A DNA stretch of 64,000 nucleotides from Hemicentrotus pulcherrimus. Taxonomy: Eukaryota > Echinodermata > Echinoidea > Camarodonta > Strongylocentrotidae. The position numbers were made by a program, and so were the translations under genes. The notes under the pieces are model-generated. The model was not told the DNA's origin and ran no database searches. It was given only the letters and a program-made list of their open reading frames with translations. Shown here in pieces: positions 52,177 through 61,100 of this stretch. The stretch lies in contig BEXV01000118.1 in NCBI GenBank assembly GCA_003118195.1, positions 329,046 through 393,045 of the forward strand, read 5' to 3'. How positions within the stretch are numbered: position 1 is the stretch's first letter; each line of letters starts with the position of its first letter.

Positions 52177-55100
52177 GTGAGTTTAAGCATGGCGGAAATT
52201 ATTATTCTCGTTTAATTTACAGTTTCCATCTTTTACGCTTACTCAATCTCTGTCTCCTTCTTGTTGAACAATTTAACTTCTTTGCCAGTCATATTATTTG
52301 TATTTCACATATATTCATTGTTAACAGCCAGTGCAAATGGTAGTTTTCTCAGTTTCGTGATGTTCACTTTGGATGTTCAATGCGTTGACATTCTAAAGTT
52401 TTGCATGAAATATTCAATTAACTTATTCATTTGAAAATGCGTCTACTTGAGCAAAGGCTGGTCGGACTGTTATTAGGTCCATGGTGTAACCAAGATAGGA
52501 CTCTTCCTATACTTAACTGCGCAGCAAACTTAAACATCGAACAACTTAAAGACATCCCCTGAAAATCATCAGTATCCGGTAATGATTAGGAGGGGGAAAC
52601 CCGAACTCTGTTTCTCTTTTGTCCTTCTCTGGATTTCTCCGAAGGTTAAGTCCGCCAGTCTCAAGAACTTGGTTTGCAATTTCGTCGGATCCATTTTAGG
52701 CCTTGGCCGTCTCCGCTTGAGAAGGGAATTTTCGTCAATTATAATGTCAACCTGATATCTTCCTACTTATGCATGTGGTTATCTGATTCCTTTCTATCGG
52801 CAGCGCAGAATGAGTGCATGTTTGTAAATCAAATTGTAAAAGAAATCTGCCTAAAACGACACTTTATGAATTCCAGTACATTCTAAGAATACTACAGAAG
52901 AGCCACATTAGTGCTAGTTTAATATACTACCATGATTTATTTATTATTCCATTGCATCACTTTATCAGCTTTGAATTCAAATTCAAATTCAAATTCAAAT
53001 GATGAATGACGTAACTCAAAGAAGTCAGTTTTAAACACATGTCTTGTTTTAATGCAAGACTTTTAACTTATTGAATGCTTAAAATTATTAACGTGTACAA
53101 TACTGGAACACTATTTGGACTTGAATTACAATGAATTTAAAGAAGATAATTCCTCATATACTTTGTCTTACTTTTATGAAACAAATACAAATATATCCCC
53201 CTTTTTTATAAACAAGAAACTGCTTCCCTCCACATTATATACTGACATGTAGACTAAAGTTTCCAGGGATATTATATAATAGGTTCATGAATTGTAGGGA
53301 AGCCTGAGGTGTGTCAATAATGATTCGACTCTCCAGCGGAACTTTTAATGAAGCACCTTCTCAAAGTGACCTTCCCTTCAATTAAGAGTTTGCATTGTTG
53401 CCAGCATCTCACCGTTGATTGGCAGGAAATAAACGACCGCTGACTCAGTTGTACCTCATTTCAATGATTAAGCCTTCTGAGCTTTAATGTATAGCGAATC
53501 GAGTGGAAAAACCCTGAAGAGCTTGAATTTGGACTCCATTAAATATATGTAACATACTGATACAAAAATGGTCATGAATGTATCATATTTAAATTCATAT
53601 ATAATTTATACTAAATTGATCGCCTCCCGGTCTTGAGCTTTTTGTTGGTCAGTTATTGGAAAGACATAAACATTCAAATTGATTTAAATGAGCAATTAAA
53701 ATATGACTACAGAGTATAGTTATATAAGAAAAGTGAAAAGAACAAACTGTAGTACGCCAAAGGAATGCTCCTCCAAAACTTTGGACTTTGCATGGTTTTT
53801 ATTTATTTTTAGCCTTTGGATTGAATTTTACTCCTCAGCTTGATCAATTGTAATTCGCATGTATTTCTAAAAGTGAACATGAGCTGTGATTATGTGAAGG
53901 GGGAGGGTGGTAATTTATTACAAGAAACACAGTCATACTGCTTGATATCAAGCCGTTGCCACTTTGCTGCTAAGGAAACGCCTGTCCGTGCTTGTAAGGA
54001 TGTATTCGCAAGGACGACTTTCCCTTCGGATTCTAGACTCCCAAGAGAGGAGAAAAACAACTAAATATAGCTCCTAACTCTGTCAAAGATGGTTCTACTT
54101 TAAGAGTTTAAGCGCATCGAAGGATTTCAGGAATTAAGTGACCATGGAGTTTGGGCTATCTGCTGAGTGATGACATTAAATGGGCGTTTGATAAAGTGAC
54201 ATCATGCTAATCGAGGGTATGAAATCGTCTGAAGGACATTATTTTGGTCTATTACATGGATCTTTAGAATTAGACAGACAGACGAATGCAGGGGGTTATT
54301 GTGTACTTTATCTGACTGTAACAGCAACAATAAGTGAAATTGAATTCAGAATAATCGATTGATATACTTTGTGTGGAGAATATAAAGTATTCATTATTTA
54401 GACTATTTTTGATATGTATAGCAAAGAGAATTTTATAATTCAAATTGATACAAATTGAATTCCGATACTGATACAAATTTGAAACCAACGTCTTTGTTCA
54501 TGGCTTTCTGTTGAAGATTTTTATTAATGCTCTTCCCGACCCGCCAACATGGTCAAGGTGAAAATTTAAAAGGCTAATTCGGGCAGTATGTTGTATATAA
54601 TTATCGAAAGTATAATGTTATGACAAGTTTGCAACAATAATTTGGCATGCAACAATATTTTGTCGTGTCACAATGTTATACAAAGTTTTGTAAGTATAAG
54701 CCATTGTTTTAAAACAACAGCCCTAGGACACTGTTACTGCACATCAAGAACTAGGTAGACTGTTTATTCGACCCGAGAGAACTTTCTGAGTCAGAGGCTC
54801 ATCAACAAAATGCACTTCCTCAGGAACCTGGTTTGTTGCAGGCACTGAACAAGGGGAACAGTTTGAGATGTTTCTAAAGTTAAACCTTTATCCTGAATGT
54901 GGGAATTCGGGTATTTTCATTTAAAAGGGGGTAAATGCCTTTACACCCCATCCCTTTATATAAATGTGTCATAGTATACGGGCTCCTGTCCATTTTGGGC
55001 ATTAATGCATGTCTCTACAATTCCTTACAGTGTTGTTTCGACCCGAGAAGAAATCAAACTTTTATTTATTACCCACATTTCATCTATTGACCCGATCTTC

Positions 55101-58100
55101 TATTGTTTATTTTGTCCAACTATTGTACATTTCCGTTTAAGATCAAACCCCTAATTCTTAAAACTCAATTCTTTCTGAATGTAATAGGCAATGGCTCAGC
55201 GGCGACGTACAAAACAATAGACGTGTGGCTATAATTATCTTACATTTAAATGCCAAGTTTTACGATGGGAATAAAGCCAACTGTAAAGAACTTTTATACA
55301 AAATAAATGCCTAGTCAAGTCTATTCCACCCTATTATGCCTAAGCCTATATATAACGACAAAGTTGTAAAACAATGTTTATAAAATTCACAATGCGTTTA
55401 GTGATCTTTGCATCAGTTGAAAAATCCCTTTGAGATTGTTGCATTCATTTTTGTTGAATACTTCATGAAAATCAATCGGAGTGAAAATAGCGCGTCAATG
55501 TGTCTGTATGTGTCTCCCCTCTTAGTCCCCTCTCTTAACAAGGGCTTTAGGCCACACCCCTCTATATAATCAACTCGTCTGCTGTGAGGCGCGAACATCC
55601 CTCTATCAAGCTAAACTCATGCATCACGATACGATTAGGATCGTCTGCCGACGACATCACCCTAATATCGGACTATGGGAAAAATTTCCAGCCAAAGCAA
55701 GTCATTTTGATTCAAAAGAATCTGTAATTTTGTTGTGGAAGTATAGTTTGAATAATTGTGTTGGCAGCTGAATTTGTTTCGCTATCTAATAAATCTGACT
55801 GAATGTACATGGCAAACACGACATTACAGGGATATTTAAATCTAGATGGCTTAACACTTGTACGGGCTTTGGGGTTTTCATACCCTTTTGCTTTTAAACC
55901 GCTGAGATTTTACACAAATAGTATCAACAGTCAATTATTTCCGTACACAAATGATAACACTTATTTATATTTGGTGAGTATAAAATTAATCAGTTCTAAC
56001 GGCATTATCATTAATTGCATTTCCTTGATTATTATCAAAATAGACATATTTAATTGATGATCTAATTGAATCATGTGATATAAACAGAGGACCAAATTAA
56101 ATCTGCGTAGGGCAGATTACGCACAGTTTCAGATTATTTATCACTTAGTGGTATACAAAAATAAGCGGGAAATTATTTTCGTATAGTGTGACACACATTT
56201 TGTTATACTCTGATACTAAATGAGCTAAAAGACGATCATTAACGGTACCAGTGAATAAATATACTTAGTAAAAGCTCAAAACTGATCAATCACTGGCTTC
56301 ATGTGATCCTTTATTCACAAATGCATACAAAGTAGATCTGGTTTGACCACCCCGACGTTGGCCATTCATCAATTTAATTAACACACATAATTATTATCTA
56401 TAATCACACCGTCTGTAAACTTCGGGTAATCCCATTATTACAAAGATCCATCCTGCCCTGCCCTCTCTTCTTTAAACACCTGTTGAATTCAATTTTAATT
56501 TTTTGTCATAGTTACAATTCATATTGTTGCGAATGAACTGAGACAGGAAGTAAGTGATGTTTAAGGATCAAACCTTTATAAACAAGGTGTGTCTAGGACG
56601 GAAATTAACCTACAGGCTTACTAATGATTAAGTGTCCTCCACTTGATTTTCAAAGGGGATTAACTGCAGTTGGATTAACCTTCCCTACATCAAGCGCAAC
56701 GTCATTAATGAATTATAGTTAGGAAACCCCTTTGCTTTCCGTACTCTATAGCTTGCTCCCGAAGTTGAAGAGGCCTACTTGATCTCAACGATTCCTTGTA
56801 ATAGCCCCCATCTACATTGAACCAGGGACTTGTTAGTTTACTAAAGCCTTAGATCGGTCAATTTTGTTTTTGTATAGAGAGCTTCGATACAAAAATCTCT
56901 GAAAGGATTTTCAGTTTTTAGAATTTTTCTTGATGTTAACTATCGAATTACAATTTTACTTTGACCCAAAGTTTTAGCATGAAGAATGTTCCTGTAGATC
57001 ATTCTCTATAAGTGTTTTTATGATGTAAATGATATCATCATCACGTTTACCGTCGCGTGTAAAGATCGGAGACGCTTATTTTAGCTGGCCAATGACAAAA
57101 TCTAAAAATAGTTGAAAAGTGATATATGTGGAATAGGTTTCGGGGGCATAATGATCCTGCGTTTTTGAAGCACCAGAACAGGTCGAGTGAGGGTGGGTCA
57201 AAGTAGCGGTTTCTCATGTCCCGCATATGGGTACTTGCGAGTTCCTCTCTAGTACCTTGGGATTACCCTGGGGTGCAATCTTACACCCCATCTTCACCTA
57301 AAAGTATTAGCAACACGTTCAAAAGGGAGGGGACCTTTGGGACTGACCGCATGATGAGTATTTTTAAGCTAAATCAAGCGGAGGTCTTCTAAACAGTCAC
57401 CGATGCCATGAAAATTCCCTTCACCAACTGAACGGTCACGACTGTTTAAGATATGTAAGATGTCATGGACTATCATAAGACGTTTCTTGATAGCATGTGT
57501 GGCGTATGTAGTCAATGGGAAGGAAGTGCAAAATGTCCATTACGCCGATTTCCTGAGGTATACACATGGGTCACCAAGCGTTTCGTGCATGATGGTGCAG
57601 ATATTAAATATGACTTTGGGTCCTCTTGAACATCATGGTTGGTTAAGGATGGGAAAGGGATGTGACGGCCACAAATGGAAATGGTGCATGTGTCTCATCA
57701 AGGGTCGGGTTAAAGTTGTCACCCATATCAAAAGTGTTTTGAATTGATGCAAAATAAAAGTGTTTTGAATTGATGCACAATTCATATCACTTACTGTCTT
57801 ACTGATCAAATGTAACAGCTCTCCTCTTCAAAATATATGTTTGGGGCCCGCAGTAATCATCCCTCAAAATGTTTTTAAAATTGAGACCTTCAGCGGTCCT
57901 CCGTAGAGCGTCAAGATTCGCGACGTCACATGCGAGACACGGCTAGCAACAAAGCACTTTACGCCTTTCCATGATATCTATATGATTTTTCCAGCAAATA
58001 ATTCGCGTTCTCTAAAGAAAAAATCTTTCCATCCATAAATAACTTGTCCATAAGTATCAGTTGTCTAGTATATTCTTCGGGTGACCTCGGGTGAAATCTC

Positions 58101-61100
58101 TCGTTAAAGCAATGGAATATTTCTTGTAGTTTATAGAGATGTAGAAATGAAATTTGTCAGACCAAAATTAGTCACAGTTCGACAAAATTTGGACAAGTGT
58201 CACACGAAAACATTGTCCCATGAAACGTGTCGATAATTAGTCACACTACCTCCTGGACCCCATACCCACCCTCGAAAGTGTAGTTTAACCTTTCATTCGT
58301 GCAGGCCGAGGTATCCTCTTCCCCTCCAAATTAATCCTCGTAATGACCGATGATGGATCTTTGCTATTACCCGCTACCCAGTCTTAACAGTCCCTAACCA
58401 AGTCACGACTTTAGGCTTGCTCACATCTGTCATGTCGTTGACTAACCCACCTTCAGCTGTCTCTGCTGATAATCTCCCCCCATTTGTTTTTTTTCATAAA
58501 GGATCTAGTCAAAAGCTTTTGAGGTGAAATGCCTTGAAAATATTCAAGACTTAATGTTTGTTGAAAAGTTAGTTAGGTGTAGCAAATTGATGGATTCCCT
58601 GGAGTTATGAAAGATGCGATTATTTTAGAAAAACTGTAAATGTGACTTCTGTCACTTAATTGCCAACCGTTATTTGTGGTGGAGGCCAAGTTCCCTCCTA
58701 AAATATGATTTTCCCTTATGATAAGTGAGTAGGACTGAGAGAAGTCGCATTTCATTTTGAAAATAGCAAATCGATTGCTCCAAAATACCCTTAAAATAAG
58801 AATGTGATAGTCTATGACAAGCACCCTATCGAATAAAAACGCTTGTTATAGGTGTCAAATCGAGAATGTTAAGAGTGGCTTTAGTAACATCCTAGGAGTG
58901 TTCATGTCACTTAGCAGTCTTAACAGGCGCCAACATAATCAAACTAAACATAGTTACGTAAGAACAAAAGGAGGAGAAGGAATACGACGTTTTTTGGTCA
59001 CAAAGGAAAGGTGTGTGATGGTATCAGGTCCGCAATCAGGTCCGCAGAAATGTCTAGAGAGTTTCTTGACGTCATTCTGTATCTTTAATCTTACCGTTTC
59101 TTGTAAGTAATTAAAGAGGTATAGAGAGATAGTAATGAGAGAAGGTTGAAAAGGTTAGACCGGTCAATCAAAGGTCTCAGGAGTAGCCAGGATGAGTCAC
59201 TAGGCTTGATCCATTTTCTGGGGACCGAGACAACCGTAACTCCTGGTGAAATATCACGATCAATTTGAGATTCTGCAGGAGTGCTGATTCCTTGGCCCTC
59301 TCTCTCATGTTCTCCATTCTTGAGCCTTACTTGAAGGGATCCCTATTACCTCAGCCACACTGTCAAACCAAATCCACATGGATTTGCTTTTTGGCCAGTT
59401 GGTGTAATGTAATGTTTTGTTCGGTCTAGTGTCGACTTTGTCGATGTGACTGAGGTAACAGTTTGTGTTGGCACATGTCATCTTGTCAGATTTTTATATT
59501 GACATGACTATTATATCAATCAGAAATTCCAAAACATTGGGATGTAGATAATAATATGCATTGTAACGTGCATTGAGAAAGAAGACTGGCAAAGAAAGGT
59601 CATAGAAGTATGAAATTCGAGAACCACTAATCACTAAATCCTATTGCCAAGATTTCAAATATACAGTCTCGGTCTGCAAGAATTCTTTACTGTCCCCAGC
59701 GATTTGAATTTGGTATGAGTCAACATCCTCATCTTTTAAATCTGAAATTTCTCCAAATAAAATCAGGAGAAAACATGATATTTTCTTCAAATCGTGCTAA
59801 ATTTCCTCCATATTTGAAAATGATATGAACATTTTACAACCAGTTTAGCATGATATGAACATTGGAGCCCCCTTTTCAAAGCTCGAAGCCAACTTCACGT
59901 CAAAATTGTTTATAACCGAGAGCCAAGTAATCAATCAAACCTAGCTATCAGCTTTACTATCGATAGTTTTTAACCAGTTTTATAATAACTTTGTGGTTTC
60001 GGTATCATTGCTGACTAGATTTCATCATCTTCTAATCCCACTCCTGACATCTGTTTGCTACGATCATTTTTTCTTCTTTACCGCTTCCTAGATGAAAAAG
60101 CGCACTCTATCCGTTGTTCCTGTCTGACGTTATAAATCACCATGGTGGCTTAATATGTATATAAATAGATCCAGGCTAGTCTTCCGACTTAAATTACGAC
60201 GATTGTATCAATCATATCAAAGCCAAGACACTTTGGAACAGATTAAAGTTGGAAAAAATATAAAGACATGCATTTTCTTTTTAAAGATTTTCTTTTCTAA
60301 ATCAGTAACGTTGGCAAAGAGGACACTTCGATAGAAATATGACGTGAATCACAACACCTTATTTTACACTGATTTAAAATAAATTGAAACCAACCCTTTG
60401 ACGTGTTTGAGTTATTTAGGACGATAAGTAAAACTGTTAAATTGTATTTTGCAGAGGTGCCAAAGGAAATCTAATCGAATATTTCATATGTTAAAGGGCC
60501 TGATGTTTGCAACCTCAGGAAATGTGTAGATTACATAATTGTTATTTATGTACTTGCATGTATAAAAATTAAAAATGTATAACGATTACAAGTAAAATAT
60601 ATATATATATATATATATATCTTGTGACGATAGTATAATGAGTGATAGTTTAATATCTCACTCTTATAGTCACTTCATTACTTATTGATAAATATGGGCA
60701 TCAAGGTTAATATTCTTCATTTTATCTCTCTTTGAATTCGCAGGTGCAAACTGGCATTATCACCAGCACGGACCATTGGGTAAGTAATGTCCTACTCTTG
60801 ATTCTGTCAGATCAATTATATATTAGGCCTAATTATCATGAAAAGTTGGATTTCATTGTGTCTTTGTTATATAACCCGATGAATAGAAATAAAACTCGTT
60901 TTCATAGTCCTGATGTGGTGTATATTCTATTCATAACATGAAGTTTAGGCTTCTACCAACCTTCATATTAAGCTTTCGCTAACTGCTGTAGAATTTGTCG
61001 AGCCGAACGATTCCTACACACACTTTCACACTGCCTCCTGCCTAGAGATCACTGGCGCGAAAGTAGAAAGCAATATCTTGTGTCCCTGTTTTGTGTATGA

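Larger units (their letters stand above)
52177..60743 (+). other. Carbonic anhydrase intron 1 (8567 bp)
   Basis: This long first intron runs from GTGAGT to TTCGCAG. I see no exon inside it. It holds a (TTCAAA)n tract at about 52973-53000, a 27-bp direct repeat around 57728-57775, an (AT)n run at 60597-60620, and a cluster of Ets-like and paired-class homeodomain sites at 56544-56715. Long first introns often carry control elements, but none is proven here. Confidence 0.85.

Noticed and set aside
57460..57747. 95-codon frame in intron 1 of the carbonic anhydrase gene
   Set aside because: No domain, no splice signals in frame. Chance is the simpler reading.
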